A stretch of 64,000 bases of DNA from VBWE01 sp943372645 (GTDB taxonomy: Bacteria; Bacteroidota; Bacteroidia; Palsa-965), in NCBI GenBank assembly GCA_943372645.1, contig CALRZN010000011.1:62001-126000 (forward strand), in the 5' to 3' direction. A model generated the notes under the pieces. It had not been told where the DNA came from and ran no database searches. It saw only the letters and a program-made list of their open reading frames with translations. The number at the start of each line of letters is the position of its first letter. Positions within the stretch are counted from its first letter, which is position 1. Below are positions 41,801 through 50,018 of the stretch, piece after piece. Made by a program: the position numbers and the translations under genes.

Positions 41801-44800
41801 GCAGAGAATATACCAACCTGTGCTTTCGCAATTTTATTATTGATCACCTGGTTGTTATTGTTGCCGTTCGCTCCTGCCCCGCTGCCTACGGTGGGACCGC
41901 TGAGGTTTACAGCAACACCGGTAGCCAGGCTGCCGCTTCCGAGAATGTTCGCATTCATCAGGCGGTTATTGGATGCACCGTCGCCGCCGGAAGTGGTGGT
42001 GAGTGCTACCACAGCACTCGCGGTGCTTGCATTCGTGTTTTCAATAGTCAGGTTGCGCGTTGCACGTACTCGCGGACAAATGCTGTTCACGGTGGTTCCG
42101 TTCGAACCGTCTATTGTAACAAAATCGGCACCACTCAGGTTGATGATGGATGTGGTGGTTGAACCGGTGATAATGGTATTTACACCTACTGCCGGTTTAA
42201 TGGTCAGCGTATTCACCGAACTGGCGTTTGTATTGGCAAGCACCGTAATCGGGAATATTTCTGAAGGATATGTTGCATCGAGCAGGCTGAAAATTACCGG
42301 CCCGCCGAGACAGCTAGTATTGTATGCATTCACCGCAGCAGTAAGTGTCGGATAGGTTCCCGCTGTACCTACCGTATAAGTACCGCTGAGGAAACCGGAA
42401 ACCGCATACGACGAAGGTGTGGTGGGATGCGTAGTAACGGTGTTTACGTTTGTTGCAACCAGGCCGGCAGAAGGATTGGAACCGATATTCGGCGTTGGTG
42501 TTACGTTATCCTGCGCAATGATGTAATACGAAACCACATCACCGGCAACAACACCGCCCATATTTGCAGCGACGATGGTAAATGTCCACGTACCGTTCTG
42601 GCCGGTTCCGCTGGTTAAAACACCTTGCCCCGAAACATACGCATTTGCGTTTTTGCGGTAGTAGATACGCGGCTGCAGCACGCCGGCTGTCGGTACACCA
42701 GTCAGGTCAGCGATCGTTGCTGTTAATGTGCGGTCGGTAAATGCGCAGGTGAATGTAAGCGGTGTGTACGTAATAGCAGGCGCGATAATATCCAGCGGAA
42801 CACCGTCAAATTCATCAGCACCGATATCCGGAAGAAATGCACCGCCGTTTACGGAGCCGGTCGGACCCGGGCGGTTCTGCACATCAATGTCAGTCGGAAC
42901 AGTTACAATGGTTTGTCCGCCCGATTCAATCAGCGTAGCGGTTACGCCCATGTTCAGGTGCAGGTTGTTGGTGGCGTTCACATAAGTAACTGCAATGCCC
43001 GAGAAGCTGTTTGCATCAGAAGCTGAAGCGGTCTGCCAACCCGAAAACGTTTGTGCGGTGGTCCACCAGCCTACGTTACCCGCCACTGCGGCATTCAGCA
43101 CGTTATTGTTGGAGTTGCCTGCGGCCCAGCCGGTAGCGGTTGCGGTTGCAGCGCCGAAGTTATTGGCAATTGCACCGTGCACACCTGTTCCGCCCGAACG
43201 CGTATTGGTAACAATGTTGTTTTTCGCTTCCACTCCCGCAACACGGGCAGTAACACCAAAATCGGTACGTGCAATACCAAAACTCGGCATTGCACCGCTG
43301 GCTGCTGTTCCTGCAATATTAATCGTGTTGTGATACACGCGCGAAACCGGATCGGGTGTTGAACCGTTGTTCATCATAATACCGATAATCGCATTGTTGT
43401 TGGTGATACCGGTACCCAGCGAAATCATGTTATTGAAAATGTTAATCCCGGTAGTTCCTGAACGCACCACAACACCTGAAATAATACTCGGGGCAGTTGC
43501 GGTTACCGAAAGACCGGCGTTAGTCAGGTTGTAAATCTGGTTGTTCGAAATGGTAGTATTGGTCGCATTGCCGTGTGTTACACCTGCAACAAACGACTGT
43601 GTGGTGGCCGTGCTGGTATTCGAAATATTGGTAATGCTGTTGTTATTGATCACGTTGTTTGTACCTGCACCGATTGCCACACCAGCCGCACTGGCCTGTC
43701 CGTTTGAAATAGACGTATTCGCCGCATTGGTGGTTAAATTTGTAATTGTGTTACCGGAGAAGTTAAGCGCCGACGCCACCGCTGTTGAGGCGAGTGTCCA
43801 GATTCCGCGCACATAACCGGTAGTTCCGGTGCCATACGATGAGAAGTTCTGGAAAACGTTGTTTGTAATGGTTGTTGTTGCAGGAATAGTGGACAGGTTA
43901 ATGCCAGCCACCAGTGAACTGCCCGTGGTGAGTCCGCTTGTTCCGCCGCGCATGTTATCGGCAGTGGTGTTACCAAACGTATTACCGGTAATGGTGAGTG
44001 AAAGCCCGGTTCCTGATACATACACCCCGAAAATACCTCCCGCAATAGCAGCCGTTGTGCCCGAAGAAGAAAGTCCGCCGATGATGTTATTCTGAATAAG
44101 AACTGTTCCTGTGGATGCTGTTGCAATACCAACAACAGCACCCTGTGTGGTGGTTGGTGTGGCTGCAAGCAGGTTTGTACCGGTTGATCCGCCAATGATG
44201 TTTGGCGCGGTATTACCGATGTTTACGTTTCCGCCAAGAACGTTTATTCCGCAAAGCACCCCGTTTGTGGTGGCTGCCCCGCTGGAGGTGGCGATACTGA
44301 TTGCAGTAACCGTGTTGCCCTGAACAGATGATGTAACTGCGGTTCCTACGTTCAGTTCAATTGCGGTGAAACGCACGGCAATTGTTCCGGCCATGGCATA
44401 CGTTCCTGTTGCGGCAGATGTGGCATAACCAATAATATTACCTGAAACGGCGTGGTTGTTTCCCGAACCGATCTGTATGGCGCGGTGCGTGTTGCCCGTG
44501 GTGTAAGTGCGCAACGCGGTCTGGAAAAAACGGTTGTTGGAAACCGTCCAGTCCGTGTTACCTGCCGCAGCAAACATACCAACAGATACCGTTGCGGCAT
44601 TAAAATAGTTGGAAATGTTACAGGCATTTACTACGATAAAGCTGTTTTCCTGGCCGGCAACAATGCTGCCTGCAGAATAAATGCCGTTGGTTGGGAAGTT
44701 GGCACCGCTTTCCTGGATATTAACCGTATTAAACGAAATACTGTCGTTACCCGTTAATGTTCCGGCACCGAGGAAAAGTGTACCCGAAGTAACGGACGTA

Positions 44801-45261
44801 TTGGCCCCGCGTACTGTACAGTTTTGCACCGCAAGAATATGTGCATCGTTTATAAACTGGATCGTTGATGCGGTGGTGTTATTCGTATTGTCAATGGTAA
44901 GCGAGTTGCCTCCGCTGTTTAACCCGTCAATCAGCACCTTATCGGCACCGTTGAAGTTGATGAGCGCACCGGCAATGTTGCCTGAAATGGTCCGGGCTCC
45001 GCCACCGGCAGGTACAATGGACATCCCGTTCCAGGCGCCGGCGTTGAGCGTTGCTGTAGCCGTTTCCGTAGTGTTGTTCAGAATTGCAACAATAATGCTG
45101 GCGCCGGTTTGTGCACCGCTGTTGATTGCTGTAAAGGCCGAGCCGAGATCGGGATAAAGCCCGTTTCCGACCAGCGCCCCGTTTACCAGCACGTTTTGTG
45201 CATTTGCACCTGCGCCCAATACGGCAGCAAATGCAAAGGAAAGCAGTAACTTCCTTTTCAT
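38866..45261 (-). CDS. Giant T9SS-exported surface protein with SprB-type repeats
   Basis: A 2131-residue adhesin-like protein. Residues 1-21 form a signal peptide (LLLSFAFAAVLGAGANAQ). About 30-1440 are beta-helix-like strands, many ending in NNxI or GNT turns, with Ala/Thr/Asn-rich composition. About 1490-1600 resemble a choice-of-anchor D domain (TRTFTIQNSGTTSLGVTGVTI, TTFVVSFDPSAAGVRTATVTI). About 1610-1985 carry five SprB-like repeats of about 75 residues (SASGGTGTLNYSWAPAGGTA, GTYTCTVTDSNSC, QVVTITEP); these recur in gliding-associated surface proteins. A final Ig-like domain and a T9SS sorting domain (YPNPGRGLFIFEL, LGELVMSKQLTAG, GVYQVQVKTA) end it. The -7 box at 45344-45351 and a small hairpin at 45305-45325 lie upstream. 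The opposite-strand open frames are shadows. Confidence 0.9.
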   Translation of the reverse strand: MKRKLLLSFAFAAVLGAGANAQNVLVNGALVGNGLYPDLGSAFTAINSGAQTGASIIVAILNNTTETATATLNAGAWNGMSIVPAGGGARTISGNIAGALINFNGADKVLIDGLNSGGNSLTIDNTNNTTASTIQFINDAHILAVQNCTVRGANTSVTSGTLFLGAGTLTGNDSISFNTVNIQESGANFPTNGIYSAGSIVAGQENSFIVVNACNISNYFNAATVSVGMFAAAGNTDWTVSNNRFFQTALRTYTTGNTHRAIQIGSGNNHAVSGNIIGYATSAATGTYAMAGTIAVRFTAIELNVGTAVTSSVQGNTVTAISIATSSGAATTNGVLCGINVLGGNVNIGNTAPNIIGGSTGTNLLAATPTTTQGAVVGIATASTGTVLIQNNIIGGLSSSGTTAAIAGGIFGVYVSGTGLSLTITGNTFGNTTADNMRGGTSGLTTGSSLVAGINLSTIPATTTITNNVFQNFSSYGTGTTGYVRGIWTLASTAVASALNFSGNTITNLTTNAANTSISNGQASAAGVAIGAGTNNVINNNSITNISNTSTATTQSFVAGVTHGNATNTTISNNQIYNLTNAGLSVTATAPSIISGVVVRSGTTGINIFNNMISLGTGITNNNAIIGIMMNNGSTPDPVSRVYHNTINIAGTAASGAMPSFGIARTDFGVTARVAGVEAKNNIVTNTRSGGTGVHGAIANNFGAATATATGWAAGNSNNNVLNAAVAGNVGWWTTAQTFSGWQTASASDANSFSGIAVTYVNATNNLHLNMGVTATLIESGGQTIVTVPTDIDVQNRPGPTGSVNGGAFLPDIGADEFDGVPLDIIAPAITYTPLTFTCAFTDRTLTATIADLTGVPTAGVLQPRIYYRKNANAYVSGQGVLTSGTGQNGTWTFTIVAANMGGVVAGDVVSYYIIAQDNVTPTPNIGSNPSAGLVATNVNTVTTHPTTPSSYAVSGFLSGTYTVGTAGTYPTLTAAVNAYNTSCLGGPVIFSLLDATYPSEIFPITVLANTNASSVNTLTIKPAVGVNTIITGSTTTSIINLSGADFVTIDGSNGTTVNSICPRVRATRNLTIENTNASTASAVVALTTTSGGDGASNNRLMNANILGSGSLATGVAVNLSGPTVGSGAGANGNNNNQVINNKIAKAQVGIFSAGASITTKSLNNTYNLNNLDSTGTNGIGRFGVMLLFEDAPTLRANRIANIVNTLSTDVCGISLGTNALSNTVTTGAETSNATIMENEIDSVRQTGTFSAGGIFIASTTSGTTTVTNNMVNQVFTNGTAGDFGVGLYYGGGAGQLNAYNNTIVVNGTALTGASMPNMAIGINGSNPPIDIRNNILVCAGSNGFNGNTGIGLAYVGSTGNYANMVSDYNDIFVSGTTPVVGRTGSLSAGTTHAALSNWQTETGRDANTASVLPVFVNTNNDIHLVAGSNPLLEDQAVVIPAVTADFECNSRDACTPDRGADEFGTPREINAQGNSVTIADGSTTPTVTDSTDFGVQSVCNGTITRTFTIQNSGTTSLGVTGVTITGTNASDFTVTLAPATTVAPAGSTTFVVSFDPSAAGVRTATVTIASNDCDEATYDFAIQGTGTQIGVSLASQTNVLCFGGNNGSATVADTGGVPAISYLWAPSGGTAATETALSAGTYTCTVTDINGCTATQVVTITEPPVLTVSLASQTNVTCNGGNDGSATVSASGGTGTLNYSWAPAGGTAATATGLLMGTYTCTVTDSNSCSTTQVVTITEPTAIVASVATQANPLCNGDSTGSATVTASGGTGSLSYSWAPYGGTSASASQLLAGTYTVTVTDSNACSITQQIILTDPAAIVPVIASQSNTLCNGDSTGTATVSATGGTGTLTFAWSPIGGNAATASNLPAGTYVCTVTDSNGCAATQSVNITSPAALAATVAATTNPSTCGGTDGTVDITVNGGTPGYSYLWDNSAITEDLTGVTSGSYTCTVTDTNGCTTTVTASIADPAPPTVTFIISQVTICEADAPLALSGTPSGGVFSGPGVTGNQFNPSTLNGNQTITYSYTDPNTGCVGSQNAVINVDPCIGFTPVAAGIVNNVYPNPGRGLFIFELNEEAVVLVFNTLGELVMSKQLTAGRTELDLSPFATGVYQVQVKTANATQFVKLIKE

Positions 45262-45304
45262 AGAGTATGAGTGTTGTTGTGTACTATTTTTTATTTCTCA
45301 CTAT

Positions 45305-45325
45305 CCGTATGAGTGTGGCATACGG
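45305..45325 (-). promoter_or_regulatory. Hairpin in the 5' leader of the giant adhesin
   Basis: Arms CCGTATG and CATACGG, seven-base loop, in the stretch between the -7 box and the ATG. A mild regulatory or stabilising role is possible; it is not a known riboswitch. Confidence 0.35.
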
Positions 45326-45343
45326 GGATCGTAGGGAGAGCAA

Positions 45344-45351
45344 CAAATATA
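45344..45351 (-). promoter_or_regulatory. Promoter -7 box of the giant adhesin
   Basis: TATATTTG fits TAnnTTTG. The start would be near 45340, giving a leader of about 80 bases. Confidence 0.55.
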
Positions 45352-45506
45352 GGGATTTTGGAAATATGCCATACAACCGGTATTGTATTCGTCCATGCAT
45401 TACCAATATTGATCTATGCAATGCTGCTTTTTAGCGTATTAAACAGGCGCATACGATTCCGTTCATAAATGCTTTTTTTAACAAACACCCATCCAACCGC
45501 ATTGCT

Positions 45507-45514
45507 TATATTTG
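45507..45514 (+). promoter_or_regulatory. Promoter -7 box of dapB
   Basis: TATATTTG fits TAnnTTTG. The predicted start near 45518 is about 3 bases before the ATG at 45521, so the mRNA would be almost leaderless. This excludes the TTG at 45512. Confidence 0.6.
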
Positions 45515-45520
45515 CCCCTT

Positions 45521-46237
45521 ATGAAAATCGCCTTACTCGGTTATGGTAAAATGGGTAAAACCATTGAGCAGCTGGCTTTGAACCGTGGCCACGAACTTGT
45601 TTTGCGTGTGGACGAACACAATGCCGGTACTTACAGCGATGCTGAACTGATGCAGGCCGATGTGGCCATTGAGTTCAGCACCCCGCACAGCGCATTCGGA
45701 AACATCATGCGCTGTTTTCAGTGCAATATACCGGTGGTGGTGGGTACCACGGGCTGGCTCGACCGCATGGACGAAGTAAAAAACACCTGCCACGAACACG
45801 AACAGGCGTTTTTTTACGCATCGAATTACAGCATCGGCGTTAACATCTTTTTCCGGCTCAACGAACAGCTGGCCCGTATGATGAACGGTTACGGCGAGTA
45901 CGATGTGTCGCTGGAAGAAATACACCACATTCACAAACTCGATTCGCCCAGCGGCACCGGCATTTCATTAGCCAACGGCATTATCAAAAACTTAGAACGC
46001 AAAACGAGCTGGGTGGAAGGCGAAAAAGCCGTTCCCGGCCAGTTGCCCATCGTTTCAAAACGCATCGGCGAAGTGCCCGGCACACATACCGTGCTTTATA
46101 AATCAGAAACAGACACCATTTCCATTACCCACGAAGCCCACAGCCGCAAAGGATTTGCGCTCGGAGCCGTAATCGCAGCGGAATGGCTGTCCGGAAAAAA
46201 AGGCGTTTTCGGAATGAACGACCTGCTCGGTTTTTAA
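45521..46237 (+). CDS. dapB: 4-hydroxy-tetrahydrodipicolinate reductase
   Basis: Reduces 4-hydroxy-tetrahydrodipicolinate in diaminopimelate/lysine synthesis, needed for peptidoglycan. The 238-residue protein begins with the NAD(P)-binding GYGKMGKT at about residues 7-14. The conserved VGTTGW is near residue 80, and the catalytic His/Lys region EIHHIHKLDSPSGTG lies near 130. The length is at the short end of the DapB range (about 240-270). It starts at the ATG at 45521 just after the promoter box. lepB follows by 31 bp, and the genes lepB, lepB and wbqC continue. In related genomes this gene follows parAB-DUF5683; here that part is about 40 kb away. Confidence 0.95.
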   Translation: MKIALLGYGKMGKTIEQLALNRGHELVLRVDEHNAGTYSDAELMQADVAIEFSTPHSAFGNIMRCFQCNIPVVVGTTGWLDRMDEVKNTCHEHEQAFFYASNYSIGVNIFFRLNEQLARMMNGYGEYDVSLEEIHHIHKLDSPSGTGISLANGIIKNLERKTSWVEGEKAVPGQLPIVSKRIGEVPGTHTVLYKSETDTISITHEAHSRKGFALGAVIAAEWLSGKKGVFGMNDLLGF

Positions 46238-46268
46238 ACTATTTTTCAACCCATATTAAAAGTAACGT

Positions 46269-47948
46269 ATGCGACCAATCCAGATTTTTTTACTGCTCAG
46301 TGTTGTTGCACTTTTTGCAGGGCTTTATAAGGTATTCGAAAAAATGGGCGAAAAAGGCTGGAAAGCGCTCATTCCCGGGTACAACTTTTATGTCTGGATT
46401 AAACTCGTAAAACGCCCGTGGTGGTACCTCATTCTTATTCTCATACCTACCATCGGCATGTATATGCTCGGCATTCTGCTGGTGGATACGGCCAACTATT
46501 TCGGGAAACGGAAGTTCACCGACCATGTGTTTGCGGTACTCGGGTATTTTATTTTTATGCCTATGATCGGTTTTTCGAAAACGATCAAATTAATTGGTGA
46601 AAAACCAAAAGAGAAAGAAAAACCCTGGCTCAAGGAATGGGGCGAGGCCGCTGTTTTTGCAGTGATTGCCGCCACACTCATACGCACGTTTGCTTTTGAA
46701 GCGTTTACCATTCCGACTTCGTCCATGGAAAAAACGCTGCTCCGCGGCGATTACCTGTTTGTAAACAAAATGAAATACGGCGCAAAAATTCCGAGCAACC
46801 CGCTCACGCTGCCGTTTACACATAACACAATGTACGGCAGTTCAACCAAACCGTCGTTCCTCGACTGGATTGAACTGCCCTACCTCCGCCTCCCCGGCTG
46901 GGCTTCGATTAAAAATAACGACATCGTGGTGTTCAATTTCCCGGAAGGTGATACGGTTTGGAAACAGAACACGAACGTGAGTTATTACGGCGAACTCCGC
47001 AACCGCGTTTACCGCACAGGCGAATCGGCCGACCGCATCCGCCAGCAGATGATTGACAATGATGAACTGCTGATACGCCCGGTAGACAAAGAAGACAACT
47101 ACATCAAACGTTGCGTTGCTATTCCGGGCGATAAACTGGAAGTGCGCAAGGGCGATCTGTACATCAACGACAAACCGGCGTTCAGGGCTGACAACCAGCA
47201 GAACACGTACCTCGTGCAGGGCTATGACGGGTTTGTGGCCAAATACCTCAAAGACAATGACGTGGAAGCGCCGGACGGCGACGGACTGGAAGATGACGGC
47301 ATACTGGGCAACGGCAACGGTTACCGCATGGACAGTATTAACTTTTTCGATTTCCAGGCGCAGCTCACCAACAAAGAAGTGGAGTTATTCAAATCGCACT
47401 GCGCACGCATTGAAAAATACACCTGGGACACCACGTTTTTTGATGGTGCATTTCCGCAGAGCCCCGATTACAAATGGAACCGCGACAATTTCGGTCCGCT
47501 CGTAATACCGAAAGCCGGTGTGAAAGTGGAACTGAATGTAAAAAACCTGCCGCTGTATCGCCGCATCATTGAAGTGTATGAAGGCCATGAGCTGAAAGTG
47601 AACGGCAGCCAGATTGTAATTGACAACAGCCCGGTAACGAGTTACACCTTTGATCTTGATTATTATTTTATGATGGGTGATAACCGCCACAACTCACTCG
47701 ATTCGCGGTACTGGGGTTTTGTACCGGAAACACATATTGTGGGTTCGCCTTCGTTAGTGTGGCTTTCCAAACGCCCCAATTCTACGCTCTTCAGCGGATT
47801 CCGCACGCACCGCATGATTTCGTTTGTAAACAATGAAGGACTGACGGCTTCGTTTCTCTGGTACTTCATTTCAGGCATTATTGTCATCACCGGCATCAAT
47901 TATTTCCGCCGCAGCCGGAAGGAAGCAAAAGCGAAAGCGAAAAAGTAA
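46269..47948 (+). CDS. lepB: Signal peptidase I with an N-terminal multi-helix (DUF5684-like) extension
   Basis: Cleaves signal peptides at the inner membrane. The protein has 559 residues, long for LepB. Residues 1-105 hold about three hydrophobic segments with GWKALIPGYNFYVWIKLVKRPWWY, resembling DUF5684. The S26 core has the catalytic Ser in IPTSSMEKTLL (Ser 152) and the general-base Lys in KRCVAIPGD near residue 280. A large insertion separates these from the later box GDNRHNSLDSRYWGFVP (about 470). One more transmembrane segment is near the C-terminus (SFLWYFISGIIVITGINYF), followed by a basic tail. The next lepB starts 5 bp after the stop. Two LepB copies in a row are usual in Bacteroidota. 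Both catalytic residues are present, so it should be active. Confidence 0.92.
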   Translation: MRPIQIFLLLSVVALFAGLYKVFEKMGEKGWKALIPGYNFYVWIKLVKRPWWYLILILIPTIGMYMLGILLVDTANYFGKRKFTDHVFAVLGYFIFMPMIGFSKTIKLIGEKPKEKEKPWLKEWGEAAVFAVIAATLIRTFAFEAFTIPTSSMEKTLLRGDYLFVNKMKYGAKIPSNPLTLPFTHNTMYGSSTKPSFLDWIELPYLRLPGWASIKNNDIVVFNFPEGDTVWKQNTNVSYYGELRNRVYRTGESADRIRQQMIDNDELLIRPVDKEDNYIKRCVAIPGDKLEVRKGDLYINDKPAFRADNQQNTYLVQGYDGFVAKYLKDNDVEAPDGDGLEDDGILGNGNGYRMDSINFFDFQAQLTNKEVELFKSHCARIEKYTWDTTFFDGAFPQSPDYKWNRDNFGPLVIPKAGVKVELNVKNLPLYRRIIEVYEGHELKVNGSQIVIDNSPVTSYTFDLDYYFMMGDNRHNSLDSRYWGFVPETHIVGSPSLVWLSKRPNSTLFSGFRTHRMISFVNNEGLTASFLWYFISGIIVITGINYFRRSRKEAKAKAKK

Positions 47949-47953
47949 GAACG

Positions 47954-49246
47954 ATGGATGAACAATCGCCTGACGGGAACGATCAGAAACAAACACCGGC
48001 AACGCCACCTGGAAACAACCAGGTGAACCAGGAGCCGGAGTTTATCGGCCACGTGGGCGAAGTAGAGGTTACCTGGGACGATACACCGCCGGATGATATG
48101 CCGCCGGAAGACGAACCGCCCGCCGATTTGCCGCCACCGGAAAAAGAACCCGAACCGGAAAACAACGGAAAAAAGAAACGCAGAAAATCGCTGCTGCGTG
48201 AATGGGGCGAAGCCATAGGCATTGCATTCATTGTACTGCTGATCTGCCGCCTGCTGTTTTTTGAAACGTTTGCCATTCCTTCCGGATCGATGGACAATAC
48301 GCTGCTTACCGGCGATTACATCGTGGTGAATAAACTGGCTTACGGTCCGCGCATGCCCATGACCCCGCTTTCCATACCGTTTGCGCACCAGCGTATCGGC
48401 AGTGTAAAAGCGTACCTCACGTGGGTTACATTTCCGTATGCGCGTATTCCGGGTTATGCAGACATAATGCATAACGATGTGATGGTTTTTAATTTCCCGG
48501 CCGAAGATCTTTTTCCGCTCGAAGGCAAACCTGAAATTTACCCGGTTGATCACCGTTCGCATTTTGTAAAACGCTGCGTGGCCCTGCCGGGCGATACGTT
48601 TGAAATACGCAACTGTGAGGTGTATGTGAACCGACGCCAGCTGCTCGTTCCGGAAAAAGCGTTGTTTGAATATAAAATTACCGTGGATACGATGATGCGC
48701 GACTCCGCCCTGCTGAAACGTTTGGGCATGGTGCAGGAAAGCCGGCAAACAAAAAACTGGATTTATTCCGTGTACCTGCATCCGAATACGGCCGACAGCA
48801 TCCGCAAACTGAAAAACATTATTGACGTGGAAGCCATTCTTGCACAACCCGCAACGTATGACCAGAGCATTTTTCCGAACGACGAACATTTTGCCTGGAA
48901 CCTCGATCAGTACGGGCCGGTGGTGATTCCGCGCGAAGGCATGACGGTTTCGCTGAGCGTTGACAGCCTGCCGCTTTACCAGCGCATTATTGCAGATTAT
49001 GAACACAATGTGATCCGTGTGGAGGGTGATTCGATTTTCATCAACGAAAAACTGGTAACGTCGTACACGTTTAAGATGAACTATTATTTTGTGCTTGGTG
49101 ATAACCGTCACAACTCGTTCGATTCGCGCATCTGGGGCTTTGTTCCGGAAGACCACATTGTGGGGCGCGCCGCGTTTATCCTGTATTCCCGCGACCGCGC
49201 AAACGGGCGTTCGCGCTGGGAGCGTATGTTCCAAAGCATCCGGTAA
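47954..49246 (+). CDS. lepB: Signal peptidase I, second copy
   Basis: A 430-residue second signal peptidase. Residues 1-75 are acidic and Pro-rich (DDTPPDDMPPEDEPPADLPPP) with a basic KKKRRK stretch. A hydrophobic segment follows (AIGIAFIVLLICRLLFF, about 86-103). The catalytic Ser is in IPSGSMDNTLL (Ser 112) and the Lys in KRCVALPGD near 205. GDNRHNSFDSRIWGFVPEDHIVG near 380 is the last box. It has no C-terminal membrane segment, unlike the upstream LepB. The spacing to its upstream neighbour is 5 bp, and TSUP follows after 3 bp. Both genes look catalytically intact. Confidence 0.92.
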   Translation: MDEQSPDGNDQKQTPATPPGNNQVNQEPEFIGHVGEVEVTWDDTPPDDMPPEDEPPADLPPPEKEPEPENNGKKKRRKSLLREWGEAIGIAFIVLLICRLLFFETFAIPSGSMDNTLLTGDYIVVNKLAYGPRMPMTPLSIPFAHQRIGSVKAYLTWVTFPYARIPGYADIMHNDVMVFNFPAEDLFPLEGKPEIYPVDHRSHFVKRCVALPGDTFEIRNCEVYVNRRQLLVPEKALFEYKITVDTMMRDSALLKRLGMVQESRQTKNWIYSVYLHPNTADSIRKLKNIIDVEAILAQPATYDQSIFPNDEHFAWNLDQYGPVVIPREGMTVSLSVDSLPLYQRIIADYEHNVIRVEGDSIFINEKLVTSYTFKMNYYFVLGDNRHNSFDSRIWGFVPEDHIVGRAAFILYSRDRANGRSRWERMFQSIR

Positions 49247-49249
49247 ACC

Positions 49250-50014
49250 ATGAGTACGGAACTGCTGATCCTGCTTTTTTTCGCATTCACGGCCGGTTTT
49301 ATTGATGCCCTTGCCGGCGGCGGCGGACTGATTCAGCTGCCCGCGTTTTTCCTCGCCTTCCCTGCCCTGCCCGCCCCGGTTATTCTCGGCAGCAACAAAT
49401 TTGCAGCGCTTTCGGGAACATTGGTTGCCGTGGTGCGTTACCTGCGCAATACGAAAGTGCCGTGGAAAGCGGTGTGGCCGGCGATCGTAACCGCGGTTAT
49501 ATTTTCGCTGGGCGGTGCACAACTTGTTTCGCTGTTTGATAAAGAAACCATCAAACCGGTGGTGCTTGTTTTACTTATTGCGGTGGCTGTTTACACGTTT
49601 GTGCGCAAAGACCTCGGCAGCGAACCGCGCGCAGCACTTGCTCCCGGCCGCATTATTCCCTACGCGCTGCTTACCGGTGCGATACTTGGTTTGTACGATG
49701 GCTTTTTCGGTCCGGGCACAGGCACGTTTCTCATCGTGATTTATGTGGCGCTGTTCGGTTTCGATTTTATGCACGCATCCGTTAGCGCCAAACTGGTAAA
49801 CTGCGCCACCAATGCGGCCGCGCTGGCGTATTTTATTTACACCGGGCAAATCCGTTACGACCTGGCGATACCGGTTGCGCTCTGCAACATGGCCGGTTCG
49901 TATCTTGGCGCACGCCTTGCGATTAAAAAGGGCAGCCGTTTTATCCGCATTCTTTTTATCATTGTGGTTACCGGGATGATTGTTCGTTTCGGGTATGATT
50001 TGTTTGTGAAATAA
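49250..50014 (+). CDS. TSUP-family (TauE/SafE) transporter
   Basis: A 254-residue membrane protein with about seven to eight hydrophobic segments, of the sulfite exporter/TSUP family (pumps or channels for organosulfur compounds or anions). Family features are AGFIDALAGGGGLIQLPAFFLAFP near residue 14, ILGSNKFAALSGTLVAVVRYLR near 45, and GFFGPGTGTFLIVIYVALFGFDFMHASVSAKLVN in the second half, giving the two internal repeats. It lies between lepB and wbqC; I do not usually see it there, so it may be an insertion into the cluster. The ATG at 49250 is 3 bp after the lepB stop. Substrate unknown. Confidence 0.88.
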   Translation: MSTELLILLFFAFTAGFIDALAGGGGLIQLPAFFLAFPALPAPVILGSNKFAALSGTLVAVVRYLRNTKVPWKAVWPAIVTAVIFSLGGAQLVSLFDKETIKPVVLVLLIAVAVYTFVRKDLGSEPRAALAPGRIIPYALLTGAILGLYDGFFGPGTGTFLIVIYVALFGFDFMHASVSAKLVNCATNAAALAYFIYTGQIRYDLAIPVALCNMAGSYLGARLAIKKGSRFIRILFIIVVTGMIVRFGYDLFVK

Positions 50015-50018
50015 TAAA

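Noticed and set aside
45512..45520. TTG start for dapB
   Set aside because: It lies inside the promoter box; the ATG at 45521 gives the standard start.
47900..49522. A 540-codon open frame on the minus strand
   Set aside because: Antisense shadow of the second lepB and TSUP genes, which are clearly coding on the + strand.
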